A model generated the notes under the pieces. The model saw only the letters and a program-made list of their open reading frames with translations. It ran no database searches and was not told where the DNA came from. Of a stretch of 64,000 nucleotides of DNA, positions 45,999-55,860 are shown piece by piece. The stretch's first letter is position 1. Each line of letters opens with the position of its first letter. Source of the DNA: Paenibacillus sp. MAHUQ-63. GTDB lineage: Bacteria > Bacillota > Bacilli > Paenibacillales > NBRC-103111. The stretch spans positions 410,826 through 474,825 of the forward strand of contig NZ_JARADB010000003.1 in the NCBI RefSeq assembly GCF_028765165.1, read 5' to 3'. A program made the position numbers and the translations under genes.

Positions 45999-47534
45999 TT
46001 ACTTCTTGGCAGCTTTGTTGTATTCGGCCGTATATTCCTCAATCACTTTGCTTCCGCCGTTTTGCAGCCACTGGTCGACCGCCTTCTTCCAGCCGTTCTC
46101 ATCGATTGCACCCATGATGAACTTCGTTCTGGCATCCTCAATCAGCTTCTCCAGCTCTTTGCCCTTCTCGCTGTAGGTGTCGGAGATGAACGCATTGACC
46201 GGATTCTCAATCGCGATTTTCGCATTTTCTTTCCACACAATATCACGCTGATGCACGAGCTCCGGCCCGAAAGTGGTGACCTGATCTCTTAACACGGCAA
46301 GCTGCGAAGAATCGCCCATTCCGTATTCGACAAGCATCTTCGGATCCGCCGTTTTCTTGTACTGTCCGTTCTCTACCGTATATTGGCGGCCTTCGATGCC
46401 GTTATACAGCATGTTTTGCATCTCTTTATCGGACAGCTTGTCAAAATAGTTCAGGATCGCTTTCAATTCCGCTTCCGTTTTCACGGACGTTTTCGGAATC
46501 ATGAAGATCCCGTAAGACCCTGTGCCTGCAATGCTGCGCAGCCCTTTCGGCCCTTCCAGCGCACCGACCAGCGTCACCTTCGCCTTCGGATCCGCCTTCT
46601 TAGCCTGCTCCTCAATGCCGTTGGCGTCATTCAGATTGGCGACCCATGCGCCGGCTGTGCCTTTGTTCATCACTTGGCGGCCGTCTTTGACAACTGCGAA
46701 ATCGAGGTTCATCAGCTTCTCGTCATAGAGCTTCTTATAGAACTTCATCGTTTCCAGATAAGCAGGCGACAGATGAGCAGGCGTTACCTTCCCGTCCTTC
46801 ACTTCCCAATCGGCAGGACCGCCGTGCCAAGCCAGCATGCTTCTCCAGCCGGCAGGCACCTGCTGTTCGACAAGCCCGATCGTATCGTTCTTACCGTTCT
46901 TGTCCGGATCGTCATTCGTGAACGCTTTCAGCACCTTATAAAACTCATCGATCGTCTTCGGCTCCTTCAAGCCGAGATTATCGAGCCAATCTTTGCGCAG
47001 CGTAACACCGTCACGGGCCAAATCGCGTTCCCGGTATATCCCGTACACTTTGCCATCGATGGAAATCGCGTTCAGGGCGATGGGATTCATGCGGCTTAAG
47101 TTTGGATAATCCTTCAAATACGGGCCAACTTCCCAGAACATGCCCGAACGAACGGAGTTCACGATGAAGGGAACCTTCTGATTGAGCACCGTGATGACGC
47201 TGGGCAGCTCTCCTGAAGCGACCGTTGCGCTAAGCTTGTCGGAGTATGTTGCCGACGGTACCCAATTGAGCTTCAGCTCCGTGTTGGTGGCAGACTGAAT
47301 TTTTTTGAAAATTTCTCCATCCGTCGACATCGGCTCGGGATTGAAGCTCGGCATCATAATGGACAGTTTATAAGGAGCCGCCGGCTTGGCGGCTTCCGCT
47401 GAAGCGGATGGCTGCGCTGCGCTGCCTGTGCCAGGAGCGGCTGCTCCTCCCCCTCCGCATCCTGCGGCTACTCCAGCCGTCAGGGTCAGCAGCGACGCCA
47501 GGGCGATCGCTTTTGGATTTGTTGTTTGTTTCAT
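45999..47534 (-). CDS. Lpl-type sugar-binding lipoprotein
   Basis: A 511-aa binding lipoprotein of the second sugar importer, with lipobox VAAGC (Cys 26) and a Gly/Ala/Ser-rich linker before the mature domain. DPDKNGKNDTIGL (about 200) is a calcium-type loop found in this family. The start has GGGAGG seven bases upstream. It shares architecture with the 927 gene (including a C-terminal QNGGSKVIEEY-like motif), so the two importers are paralogous. Context suggests xylo-oligosaccharides. Confidence 0.92.
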   Translation of the reverse strand: MKQTTNPKAIALASLLTLTAGVAAGCGGGGAAAPGTGSAAQPSASAEAAKPAAPYKLSIMMPSFNPEPMSTDGEIFKKIQSATNTELKLNWVPSATYSDKLSATVASGELPSVITVLNQKVPFIVNSVRSGMFWEVGPYLKDYPNLSRMNPIALNAISIDGKVYGIYRERDLARDGVTLRKDWLDNLGLKEPKTIDEFYKVLKAFTNDDPDKNGKNDTIGLVEQQVPAGWRSMLAWHGGPADWEVKDGKVTPAHLSPAYLETMKFYKKLYDEKLMNLDFAVVKDGRQVMNKGTAGAWVANLNDANGIEEQAKKADPKAKVTLVGALEGPKGLRSIAGTGSYGIFMIPKTSVKTEAELKAILNYFDKLSDKEMQNMLYNGIEGRQYTVENGQYKKTADPKMLVEYGMGDSSQLAVLRDQVTTFGPELVHQRDIVWKENAKIAIENPVNAFISDTYSEKGKELEKLIEDARTKFIMGAIDENGWKKAVDQWLQNGGSKVIEEYTAEYNKAAKK

Positions 47535-47589
47535 GTTTCGTCCTCCCTTTTTGTATATGATACATGTATCGAGAAACTGTGGAAACAGT

Positions 47590-48474
47590 TTACCCTTTCA
47601 CGGAACCTAACAGCACGCCTTTGGCGAAATGCTTCTGCAGGAACGGATAGACCGCCAGGATCGGCAGTGTCGATATGACGATAACGGCCATCTTCACACT
47701 TTGCTCAGGCGGCTGGACAAAGTCGGCGGCAAGCGATGTGGAATCGCCGAGTCCTCCGCCGTCGGACATGATGACAATTTGCCGCAGCAGTACTTGAATG
47801 GGCCACATGGTGGAATCGTTGATGTACAGCACGGCGCTGAAAAATGTGTTCCAGTGGCCTACGGCGTAAAACAGCGAGAACGTCGCAATCGCCGGCAGGG
47901 ACAGCGGGATCACGATGCGGAACAAGATGCCCGGGTCGCTGCAGCCGTCGATTTTGGCCGATTCCTCCAGGCCGTCCGGCATTTGCTGGAAGAAATTGCG
48001 CATAATGATCAGGTTAAAAGCGCTGATTGCACCGGGAATGAGCAGCGACCAGTACGTATCGATCATGCCAAGCTGCTTGACGACCAGAAATGTCGGGATC
48101 ATCCCCCCGCCGAACAGCATCGTGAAGATGACCGCGAGCTGGATCGGCTTGCGGTAGTCCAAGTCCTTCCTGGCCAATGGATAGGCCATCAGACAGGTCA
48201 TCATAATGTTGATAAGCGTCCCCGCTATCGTGATGAAAATCGTCACGCCCATACTGCGCATCAGCGTGCCTGTCGAGAAAATATACTCGTATGCGCTAAG
48301 CGAAAATTCCGTCGGGAACAGGATGAACCCCCGCTGGAGCAATTCTTTTTGCGTCGCGAACGAGCCTGCGATGATATAAATGAAAGGAATGAATGTCACC
48401 AGCGCAAATATCGTTAACAATCCAACATTGATACAATCAAATAACCGGCTTCCGAACGAACGGTCCTTAACCAT
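47590..48474 (-). CDS. Carbohydrate ABC permease, LplC/YtcP type
   Basis: A 294-aa permease with about six membrane segments and the EAA motif EESAKIDGCSDPG. The end KHFAKGVLLGSVKG is shared with the 2536 paralogue. AAGGGGG lies seven bases upstream. It sits 24 bp after the LplB-type gene. Confidence 0.92.
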   Translation of the reverse strand: MVKDRSFGSRLFDCINVGLLTIFALVTFIPFIYIIAGSFATQKELLQRGFILFPTEFSLSAYEYIFSTGTLMRSMGVTIFITIAGTLINIMMTCLMAYPLARKDLDYRKPIQLAVIFTMLFGGGMIPTFLVVKQLGMIDTYWSLLIPGAISAFNLIIMRNFFQQMPDGLEESAKIDGCSDPGILFRIVIPLSLPAIATFSLFYAVGHWNTFFSAVLYINDSTMWPIQVLLRQIVIMSDGGGLGDSTSLAADFVQPPEQSVKMAVIVISTLPILAVYPFLQKHFAKGVLLGSVKG

Positions 48475-48498
48475 TCGGCAGCCCCCTTTCCATACGGC

Positions 48499-49455
48499 TT
48501 ATACGATGCCTTCTTCGCCCATTTTTTTGGCCAAATAATTGGAAGCGGCAACAAGCACCAATCCGACAACCGACTTGAACAAGCCGACGGCCGTACTATA
48601 GCTGTATTGGCCCTCCGAAATTCCCGTCGCATAGACATAAGTATCGAACACTTCGCCCACCTCGCGGTTCATCGCGTTCAGCATAAGCCAAATTTGTTCA
48701 AAACCGGTGTCCAGGAAATGGCCTAAACGCAAAATCAACAAAATCACGATCGTGGACCGAATCGCCGGTAGCGTAATATGCACCATCTGCTGCATCCGGT
48801 TCGCCCCGTCAATCCGGGCGGCTTCGTATTGTCCGGGGTCGACGCCCGCCAGTGCGGCTAAGAAAATAATCGTCCCCCAACCGGTTTCCTTCCAAATCAC
48901 TTCTGCGGTTATGAATGTTCGAAACCAATCCTGACTGAGCAGGAAATTGATTTTCTCACCGCCAAGGAACTTGATACCCTCATTAATGAGTCCGCCCTCC
49001 GTCGTAAAAAACAAGTACACAATCGAGACGATAACGACCCACGACATGAAATGCGGAATGTACACGACCGTTTGCACGGTCCTTTTGAACAGCTCCACAC
49101 GAAGCTCGTTGAGCATTAAGGCGATCACGATCGGCAGCGGAAAGAAGAAAACGATATTGTATACCGCCAAAATAAATGTGTTGCGCAGCAGCTTCCAGAA
49201 CAGCGGATCCCCGAAAAACCGGTCAAAATGCTTCATGCCGACCCACTGGCTGTCCCAGAAGCCGAGAAACGGCTGATAATTTTTGAACGCGATCAACACG
49301 CCGTACATGGGCACATATTTAAAAATCAGAAAATATAAGATGCCGGGGAGCAGCATCAGATAGAGCCACCGGTTTCGCAGCATGCGCCTTGCCTGCTGTT
49401 TGCGATACGTCGTCTTGCTTAGCACCGTGTGGGCTGCTGCAGTTTGAGTGCTCAT
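48499..49455 (-). CDS. Carbohydrate ABC permease, LplB type
   Basis: A 318-aa permease with about six membrane segments and EAA motif EAARIDGANRMQQ. First gene of the second polysaccharide operon. The ATG at 49455 follows a GGAAGGGG site; the longer reading to 49482 is less likely. As in the first locus, no dedicated ATPase is encoded, so a shared MsmX-type ATPase is assumed. Confidence 0.92.
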   Translation of the reverse strand: MSTQTAAAHTVLSKTTYRKQQARRMLRNRWLYLMLLPGILYFLIFKYVPMYGVLIAFKNYQPFLGFWDSQWVGMKHFDRFFGDPLFWKLLRNTFILAVYNIVFFFPLPIVIALMLNELRVELFKRTVQTVVYIPHFMSWVVIVSIVYLFFTTEGGLINEGIKFLGGEKINFLLSQDWFRTFITAEVIWKETGWGTIIFLAALAGVDPGQYEAARIDGANRMQQMVHITLPAIRSTIVILLILRLGHFLDTGFEQIWLMLNAMNREVGEVFDTYVYATGISEGQYSYSTAVGLFKSVVGLVLVAASNYLAKKMGEEGIV

Positions 49456-49555
49456 AAACCCCTTCCTTTCTACCACTTGCATGGTGATATGTTCGCTTTC
49501 AGTGCGGTTTGCCTTGCCACCTCTGCATCATAGGAGACTCCCTCCGTTGCCGTCC

Positions 49556-49651
49556 ATAGTCATTCCTGCACGTCTTGTATTACGCTGCAAAACCCTTATA
49601 AATCAAGGCTTGAGCCCTTGATATAGTCATTATCCGCCGGCGATAGTCATT
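49556..49651 (-). promoter_or_regulatory. Promoter of second polysaccharide operon with activator-like repeats
   Basis: On the minus strand, TTGATT (49606-49601) and TAATAC (49582-49577) with an 18-bp spacer form a plausible promoter. AATGACTAT occurs at 49651-49643 and 49631-49623, 20 bp apart and ending 16 bp upstream of the -35 box, and again at 49564-49556, downstream of the -10 box. This is the arrangement expected for a DNA-bound AraC-type activator. Confidence 0.6.
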
Positions 49652-49679
49652 GTTTGACGGGGCTGAGGGAACGCCAAAA

Positions 49680-49704
49680 AAGCCTGAGGCCGAGCCTCAG
49701 GCTT
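49680..49704 (-). terminator. Terminator downstream of LLM monooxygenase gene
   Basis: Perfect 11-bp stem (49680-49690 with 49694-49704), followed on the minus strand by seven T. It lies past the dyad element, so transcripts of the 50173 gene would carry that element. Confidence 0.85.
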
Positions 49705-49799
49705 CTTTCATCGGCGGTCTGCGCTGCACTCGCTGCCGGGTGCCGGCCGGTCGGTCGGTCGGCCGGTTGGCCCGACTAATCCGACTGGACCTCGGCGGG

Positions 49800-49984
49800 C
49801 TAACGGACACAGCGGACCTTATTCCGCGATTTAAGGCCGGCGCGGAATTCTAACGGACACCGGCGACGCTATTTGGCGTCGGCGGGCATGAATTTGCCCC
49901 GAAACCGGCAAATAAGGACTCCCGTGTCCGTTAGAATCGCGTCGCGTCGATTTGCGCGCGAATAGCGGCCGTGGTGTCCGTTAA
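49800..49984. repeat. Dyad-symmetric dispersed element, copy C
   Basis: Forward CTAACGGACAC at 49800 and 49850 and inverted motifs at 49924 and 49974 (the last ends in TTAA) repeat the 50/74/50 spacing of copies A and B, although the sequence between motifs is quite different. The bases from 49985 to 50172 are very GC-rich and hold nothing I can name. Confidence 0.9.
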
Positions 49985-50172
49985 CGCGAGCGGCGGCGGG
50001 GGAACGGCACCCGTGCGGGCGGCGCCAACAACGCAGCGCCTCCCTGGGGCCGCTCGCTCCGGGCCGCCACACCACACGGCACGCATGCGCTCCTGCCGAA
50101 CGCTCACCCGCCCGCCACCGCTCCCGCGCTGCGCCTCCCCAGCCGCTGCCTGGCCGCTCCGCCCGGCATCTT

Positions 50173-51522
50173 CTATTGGGCCGTCGGCGTAACCGCCAGC
50201 CGCTGCCTCGCATAGCGGTTCTCCGGAATCGGCAGGCCAAGATTACCGCGCAGCGTATCCGCCTCGTACTCCTCCCGGAACAGACCGCGCTCCTGCAGAA
50301 TCGGTACGACAAGATCGACGAAGTCGTCCAGACCTTTCGGCGTCGCCGACCCTACGATGAAGCCGTCGGCGGCCCCGCCTTCGAACCAAGCCTGCAGCTT
50401 GTCGGCGACAACCTCCGGAGTGCCGAGGAACGTCGGCTTCGGCGTCGCGACGCGTAGAGCCACCTGGCGCAAAGTCAGTCCCTCTTGCTTGGCCCAAGCT
50501 TTCATGCGGTCCGTGGCGCTCTGGAAGGAATTGCGGCCAAGCTCCCCAAGCTCGGGAAACGGCTCGTCGAGCGGATACTGCGTGAAGTCGTGATGCTCAT
50601 AGAAGCGCCCAAGGAAATCCAGCGCCTTGTCGATGGACACCAGATTGGCAACCTCCTCGTACTTACGCTCCGCTTCTTCCTGCGTCCGGCCGACAATCGG
50701 CCCAATGCCAGGCAGGATGACGATCTCATCGGGATTTCGGCCGAGCGCCCGAGCGCGCCCTTTCACGTCGTCATAGTATTGCTTCGCTTCCTCCAGCGTT
50801 TCCTGTCCCGTGAAAATAGCATTCGCCACTTTGGCGGCAAAGGTTTTGCCGTCTTCCGACGCGCCTGCCTGGAAAATGACAGGCTGACCCTGCTTGGAAC
50901 GGGCGATGTTCAGCGGACCTTTCACAGAAAAGTGCTCGCCCTTATGATTCAGCGTATGCAGCTTCGACGGATCGAAGAAAACGCCGGATGCTTTATCGCG
51001 AACGAACGCATCGTCCTCCCAGGAGTCCCACAAACCTGTCGCTACCTCCAAATATTCGTTCGCGATCTTGTAGCGCTTCGGATGAGCCGGGTGCTCCTGC
51101 TCCGTTTTCCCGTAATTCAGCGCTGTGCCTTCCAGCGGGGACGTCACCACATTCCAGCCTGCCCGGCCCCCGCTTATCACATCCAGCGAGCCGAATTGAC
51201 GGGCTACGGTGAACGGCTCGCTGTACGAGGTCGAAAGCGTCCCGACCAGGCCGATTTTCGAGCTGACGGCAGCCAAAGCACTTAATATCGTAATGGGCTC
51301 GAAGCGGTTTAAAAAGTGCGGGATCGATTTCTCCGTAATATACAAGCCGTCGGCGATGAAAACGAAATCGAACTTGCCTGCCTCCGCTTTCTGCGTCCAA
51401 TGCTTATACAGCTCGAAATTGACGCTCGCGTCCGTAATCGCTTCCGGGTGGCGCCAACCCGAAATATTGCCGCCTACGCCATGCAAAATAGCGCCCAGCT
51501 TCAGTTTTTTATGATGTCCCAT
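50173..51522 (-). CDS. LLM flavin monooxygenase, NtaA/SnaA/DszA family
   Basis: A 449-aa FMN-dependent monooxygenase, similar in length and pattern to Bacillus YtnJ and YxeK, which act on modified cysteine or related sulfur compounds. Visible are [20 protein letters not shown] near the start, [27 protein letters not shown] and [12 protein letters not shown], all typical of the NtaA branch. GGAGG lies seven bases upstream. Last gene of the lysR-M20-LLM set, which supports a role in cleaving an S-substituted compound. Confidence 0.9.
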   Translation of the reverse strand: MGHHKKLKLGAILHGVGGNISGWRHPEAITDASVNFELYKHWTQKAEAGKFDFVFIADGLYITEKSIPHFLNRFEPITILSALAAVSSKIGLVGTLSTSYSEPFTVARQFGSLDVISGGRAGWNVVTSPLEGTALNYGKTEQEHPAHPKRYKIANEYLEVATGLWDSWEDDAFVRDKASGVFFDPSKLHTLNHKGEHFSVKGPLNIARSKQGQPVIFQAGASEDGKTFAAKVANAIFTGQETLEEAKQYYDDVKGRARALGRNPDEIVILPGIGPIVGRTQEEAERKYEEVANLVSIDKALDFLGRFYEHHDFTQYPLDEPFPELGELGRNSFQSATDRMKAWAKQEGLTLRQVALRVATPKPTFLGTPEVVADKLQAWFEGGAADGFIVGSATPKGLDDFVDLVVPILQERGLFREEYEADTLRGNLGLPIPENRYARQRLAVTPTAQ

Positions 51523-51548
51523 GTAGGATCCTCCTCAATGTATGTGAA

Positions 51549-52736
51549 TTATGCCTGCAACTGCACGGCATGCAACCTTTTCAATTCCTCTACCGCCAAT
51601 TCAGCGAAAAATGCACTGCTAACCGCAAGCGCCCCTTCATCCACATCAAAAGCAGGATGGTGCCACTCGTGCGGACCAGCGGTCCCCATAAAGGCGAAGA
51701 AGCCGGGAATCTGCTGCTGGTAATAGGCGAAGTCCTCGCCGGCAGGAGACGGCTTCGGCGTCACGACGGTAAGCCCGAGCCGCTTCGCCGTTCTGCTGGC
51801 AGCTTCCGCCAGTTCCTCATCGTTGTTCACCGGTGGCGGTCCCGGGAGCCAGCGCAGCCGGGCCGTCGTCCCGTAAGCGGCGGCTACGCCGTTCACAATT
51901 TCGCCGAACCGCTCAGTCACGCGCGCGCGCACATCTTCGTCGAAGGTCCGTACCGTGCCGTCCAACACGGCCTTCTCCGGTATGACATTCCACGCCGTGC
52001 CTGTATGCAGACGCGTGACACTGACCACGGCGCTCTCCAGCGGGCTCACGTTGCGGCTGACGATCGATTGCAGCGCCACGACCATGTGTGCGGCCGTCAA
52101 GATCGGATCGATGCTCGCCTCAGGAACAGCGGCATGCGAGCCCTTGCCTTGCAGCTCGACGAGAAAGCCGTCGGCGGCAGCCATCAGCGCCCCGCTCCGG
52201 ATGCCGATCGTCCCGACCGGCAAATCCGGCTTATTGTGCATGCCGTAGATAGCCGTCACGTCTTTCAAAGCTCCGCTGGCGAGCACTTTTGCCGCTCCGG
52301 CCGCCTTCTCTTCCGCCGGTTGGAAGATGAAACGGACGGCACCCTGAAGCTCATGCTCGATCTTTTTTAACATTAACGCCGTTCCCAGCAACGCTGCCGT
52401 ATGGAAATCATGTCCGCAGGCATGCATCTTGCCGGGATGCTGTGAAGCGAAAGGCAGACCGGTCTCTTCTTGAACCGGAAGCCCGTCAATATCCGCACGA
52501 AGGGCAATGACTGGCCCGTCAAGCAAGCCTCCGATCTCTGCGACAAGTCCCGTTTTCAAGGAATACTGCGTCAATATTCGAATTCCCGCCTCTTCCAGCT
52601 GACGCCGAATGTAGGCTGTCGTTTCAAATTCTTCATGCGACAGCTCGGGATGTTGGTGCAGATGCCGGCGGATGCCGACCAACTTCGGCTCGATCCTTTT
52701 GGCGCTAAGGAGTGCTGCGTTTTCTTGAACTTCCAT
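51549..52736 (-). CDS. M20 metallo-amidohydrolase (N-acyl amino acid deacylase type)
   Basis: A 395-aa zinc or manganese enzyme of the YxeP/HipO type that removes an acyl group from N-acyl amino acids. Metal ligands are in KMHACGHDFH (Cys 107 and His 109), AEEK (Glu 142-143) and GMHNKP (His 167), with a last His near the C-terminus (EWHHPAFDVDE). It follows lysR by 19 bp and precedes the LLM gene by 26 bp. In Bacillus the YxeP counterpart deacetylates N-acetylcysteine, which fits this context. Confidence 0.92.
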   Translation of the reverse strand: MEVQENAALLSAKRIEPKLVGIRRHLHQHPELSHEEFETTAYIRRQLEEAGIRILTQYSLKTGLVAEIGGLLDGPVIALRADIDGLPVQEETGLPFASQHPGKMHACGHDFHTAALLGTALMLKKIEHELQGAVRFIFQPAEEKAAGAAKVLASGALKDVTAIYGMHNKPDLPVGTIGIRSGALMAAADGFLVELQGKGSHAAVPEASIDPILTAAHMVVALQSIVSRNVSPLESAVVSVTRLHTGTAWNVIPEKAVLDGTVRTFDEDVRARVTERFGEIVNGVAAAYGTTARLRWLPGPPPVNNDEELAEAASRTAKRLGLTVVTPKPSPAGEDFAYYQQQIPGFFAFMGTAGPHEWHHPAFDVDEGALAVSSAFFAELAVEELKRLHAVQLQA

Positions 52737-52755
52737 AAGTACACCTCACTTTCAT

Positions 52756-53628
52756 TCAGGACACGACCCGGTGCTCCAGGAAAAAGTCAACAAGCTCCGA
52801 CTGTTCGCCGGTTAAGGAAACTATATTCGTTTGCAGCGCTACGTTCGTCACTTCCGCCACTTCAATCGGTGTCAGCAGACGCTCACGAACCTCTTTCCCG
52901 ACGCACAGTCCCGGCAGGAAGCATAAGCCTGCTTTATTCATAACGAGCTTCTTGGCCGTCTCCGCATTATCGGTATGAATTTCAATCGCCGGCGGTTTGT
53001 TCAAGCTTTGGAACACCCGGTGTATCCGCAGCCAATCCAGCGAGCCGCATTCAAAAAATACGAAAGGCTGGTCAACGATTTGCTCTAGCGATACCTCTTT
53101 ATGGCCGGCAAGCGGATAATCCGTATGCGCGTACAACCGGATTGGGTCCTCATAAAATTTGCGCGACTGCAGGTTCGGATGACTGATATTTCGAACGAAG
53201 CCGATATCTAACTCGCGGCTGAGCACCTTGCTGACGATGTCGTCGGTGGTTGCCGTCGTCAGCTTGATTTGCAGCGCCGGGTAGCGCGCCTTCAACTTCG
53301 GCAATAGCTCAGGGATCATATAGTTGGAGACGGACACCGTGCAGCCGATCCGCAGCTCAAGCGGCACCGCCCGCTGCTTCTGGATCTGCTGCTTGCCCTT
53401 CTGATACACTTGCAGCAGCTGCTGGGCATAGGGCAGGAACTGCCTGCCTTTCTCGGTCAGCTGCACCTGTTTGCCCAGCCGGTCGAACAACCGGCAGTCC
53501 AGTTCGCGCTCCAGCGATTGAATGCGCGCCGTGACCGAAGGCTGAGATAGAAAAAGCACCTCCGCTACTTTGTTGAAACTCCCGTAATGAAACACATAGA
53601 CGAACGCTTCGATATTTTCAATGTTCAT
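52756..53628 (-). CDS. LysR family regulator
   Basis: A 290-aa regulator with an N-terminal winged helix (GSFNKVAEVLFLSQPSVTAR, residues about 17-36) and a periplasmic-binding-type effector domain. GGGAG lies eight bases upstream. It leads the M20 and LLM genes. In Bacillus the LysR protein YtlI controls a comparable sulfur cluster; whether this is an orthologue cannot be decided here. Probable effector: a cysteine derivative or O-acetylserine. Confidence 0.9.
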   Translation of the reverse strand: MNIENIEAFVYVFHYGSFNKVAEVLFLSQPSVTARIQSLERELDCRLFDRLGKQVQLTEKGRQFLPYAQQLLQVYQKGKQQIQKQRAVPLELRIGCTVSVSNYMIPELLPKLKARYPALQIKLTTATTDDIVSKVLSRELDIGFVRNISHPNLQSRKFYEDPIRLYAHTDYPLAGHKEVSLEQIVDQPFVFFECGSLDWLRIHRVFQSLNKPPAIEIHTDNAETAKKLVMNKAGLCFLPGLCVGKEVRERLLTPIEVAEVTNVALQTNIVSLTGEQSELVDFFLEHRVVS

Positions 53629-53683
53629 ACATGGTTCTCCCAGTTCATAAGATTAGGATGATACTTGGCCAACGAAGCACAAA

Positions 53684-53740
53684 GAGACCTTAAGAAACAT
53701 ATCCGCTGCATCAGCAGCTTGGAACGGCTTCAAAGGTCTC
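53684..53740 (-). terminator. Terminator of the long sulfur operon
   Basis: GAGACCTT-type arms (53684-53692 with 53732-53740) enclose a shorter internal GCTG hairpin; TTTGTGCTT follows on the minus strand. It lies between the GsiA-like gene and lysR and could also belong to the lysR leader. Confidence 0.6.
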
Positions 53741-53785
53741 CGGCAGCCCGGTTGACGCTATCTAATTATCCTATACCTTACTTCT

Positions 53786-53812
53786 TATAACCAAGTATGT
53801 CAATCGGAATTT
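53786..53812 (+). promoter_or_regulatory. CymR-like 27-bp box upstream of lysR
   Basis: The 27-bp box has the core AGTATNTNNATNGGAATT on the plus strand and overlaps a TTGACA that could be the -35 of the lysR transcript on the minus strand. It matches the box at 63356-63382 at 17 of 27 positions. As I recall it, the CymR cysteine-repressor site ends in the same GGAATTT; the assignment is tentative. Confidence 0.5.
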
Positions 53813-53831
53813 AACAATTAAAGAAAAATCT

Positions 53832-55847
53832 TTACATCACCGGATCGTGGCACGCCGTATAATGACCGGGAGCTATTTCGCGAAACGCAGGCTCCTCTGC
53901 AGCGCACCGGGCCGTCGCCGCCGGGCAGCGCGTGCGGAACCGGCAGCCGCTTGGCGGGTTCGCCGGCGAAGGAATTTCCCCGCGAATGGCGGTCAGTTCG
54001 CTGCGTCTTCGCGGATCCGGCGACGGGATGGATGCAACCAGCGCCCTCGTATAATGGTGCGCTGGATGCCGGAACAGCTCCTCGCTCGGCGCGATTTCGA
54101 CCAGCTTCCCCAAGTACATGACGCCGATCCGGTCGGATACGTACCGCACGATGTGCAGGCCATGGCCGATGAACATCATGGTCAGATCAAGCTCGCGCCG
54201 CAGCTCCTGGAGCAAGTTGATGATCTGCGCCTGCACCGACACATCCAGCGCCGATACGGCCTCATCCGCGAGCACGAATTTGGGATTCAGCGCGATCGCC
54301 CGGGCAATCCCGATACGCTGGCGCTGACCGCCGGAAAATTCATGCGGGTACCGGTCGTAAGCCGCTGCATGCAGTCCGACCAGCCCGAGCAGGCGCTGCA
54401 CGGCCTCTTTGCGCTCCGCTCCGCGCAGCAGGCCATGGACGGCGAATGGCTCGCCGATAATGTCGCCGACTTTCCATCGCGGGTCGACAGAGCCGTACGG
54501 GTCCTGGAAAATCATTTGCATATGCTTCCTCTGTTCTCTCAAGCGGGCTGCCGTCAGGTCAGCCAAGTCCTGCCCCTCGAACCGTACGGAGCCGCGGGTC
54601 GGCTTCTCCAGATGGAGCAGCAACCGGCCCAGCGTCGATTTGCCGCTCCCGGATTCGCCGACGAGACCGAACGACTCCCCTCTTGCAATGGTGAAGGAAA
54701 CGTCGTCGACCGCTTGAATCGCTCTGCGTTCCCTGGAGAACACGGTGCGGCCGATCGGATAATGCTTCGTTACATGGCGCAGCTCGATCAAGGTCGCGGG
54801 TTCCCTTTTCGCTTCTGCACCGGACTTCGTAACGGATGTACCGTCACCGTCAACCCATATGCCGCCGTTCGACAGCAGCTTGTCGGAATGCCAGCAAGCG
54901 GACTGCCTGCCGTCCGCTTCTACCAGCGGCGGTGCTTCACGCATACAATCTTCCGAGGCATAAGCGCAGCGCGGATGGAAACGGCAGCCCGTCGGCCAAT
55001 CGGCAATGCCCGGGATGGCGCCGGGGATCGCGTAAAGCGGCTTGGACCGATCGCTGTCTATCGTTGCTACAGACCGCAGCAAGCCCATCGTATACGGATG
55101 GCGAGGCGCTGCGAACAGCTCCTGCGCCGGCGCCTGCTCGACAATGCGTCCGGCGTACATCACGATCACCCGGTCGGCAATCTCCGCAGCGACGCCCAGA
55201 TCATGCGTAATGAACAGAATGGACATGCCAAGTTCATCCTTCAGCTCCAACAGCAGCTGCAAAATTTGTGCCTGAATCGTAACATCCAGCGCAGTGGTCG
55301 GTTCGTCGGCAATCAGCAGCTCAGGCTTGCAGCTTAGCGCCATGGCAATCATCGCCCGCTGCAGCATGCCGCCCGAAAGCTCACCCGGATACTGCTTCAT
55401 TCGCAGCTCAGGCTCAGGAATGCCTACACGCCGCAGCAGATGCACGGCCTGCATAACCGCTTCCTTATGCGAAGTGCGGCGTTCATGACGCCGAATCGTC
55501 TCGACGATCTGGCTCCCGATCGTAAAGACAGGATCGAAAGCCGCCATCGGCTCCTGGAACACCATCGCGATCTTTTTACCACGCAGCCCGCGGAGATCCC
55601 GATCGCCAAGCGCTGTGACATCCACACCATCAAGCTCGATCGAACCGGAAGTAATCGAACCGTTAGCTTCTTCGATCAAGCGCATGACGGCCTTGGACGT
55701 GACGGACTTCCCGCTCCCCGATTCACCGACCAAACAGACGATTTCGCCCGCCTTCATGTGAAAGCTGATGTCGTGAACCGCCTGTACGTTCCCCCGCTCC
55801 GAGGCAAATTCGACACGGAGCCGGTCTACGTTAAGTAAAGTGCCCAT
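53832..55847 (-). CDS. Fused double ATPase of a Dpp/Gsi-type ABC importer
   Basis: A 671-aa protein with two complete ABC domains joined, like GsiA of the glutathione importer. Domain 1: GESGSGKS (about 40), [22 protein letters not shown]. Domain 2: GESGSGKST (about 385), [16 protein letters not shown], and IGHGLH in place of the usual SHDL, so the second H-loop lacks the Asp. Both carry Cys-rich tails (CRFHPRC, CRFRTRC). AGGAGG lies nine bases upstream. Together with the 55861, 56775 and 57723 genes it forms a complete importer, for peptides, glutathione or sulfur conjugates. Confidence 0.9.
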   Translation of the reverse strand: MGTLLNVDRLRVEFASERGNVQAVHDISFHMKAGEIVCLVGESGSGKSVTSKAVMRLIEEANGSITSGSIELDGVDVTALGDRDLRGLRGKKIAMVFQEPMAAFDPVFTIGSQIVETIRRHERRTSHKEAVMQAVHLLRRVGIPEPELRMKQYPGELSGGMLQRAMIAMALSCKPELLIADEPTTALDVTIQAQILQLLLELKDELGMSILFITHDLGVAAEIADRVIVMYAGRIVEQAPAQELFAAPRHPYTMGLLRSVATIDSDRSKPLYAIPGAIPGIADWPTGCRFHPRCAYASEDCMREAPPLVEADGRQSACWHSDKLLSNGGIWVDGDGTSVTKSGAEAKREPATLIELRHVTKHYPIGRTVFSRERRAIQAVDDVSFTIARGESFGLVGESGSGKSTLGRLLLHLEKPTRGSVRFEGQDLADLTAARLREQRKHMQMIFQDPYGSVDPRWKVGDIIGEPFAVHGLLRGAERKEAVQRLLGLVGLHAAAYDRYPHEFSGGQRQRIGIARAIALNPKFVLADEAVSALDVSVQAQIINLLQELRRELDLTMMFIGHGLHIVRYVSDRIGVMYLGKLVEIAPSEELFRHPAHHYTRALVASIPSPDPRRRSELTAIRGEIPSPANPPSGCRFRTRCPAATARCAAEEPAFREIAPGHYTACHDPVM

Positions 55848-55860
55848 CGCATATATCCTC

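Noticed and set aside
53640-53830. T-box or SAM riboswitch upstream of lysR
   Set aside because: No T-box sequence, no antiterminator pair and none of the S-box core was found; the hairpin is a simple terminator type.
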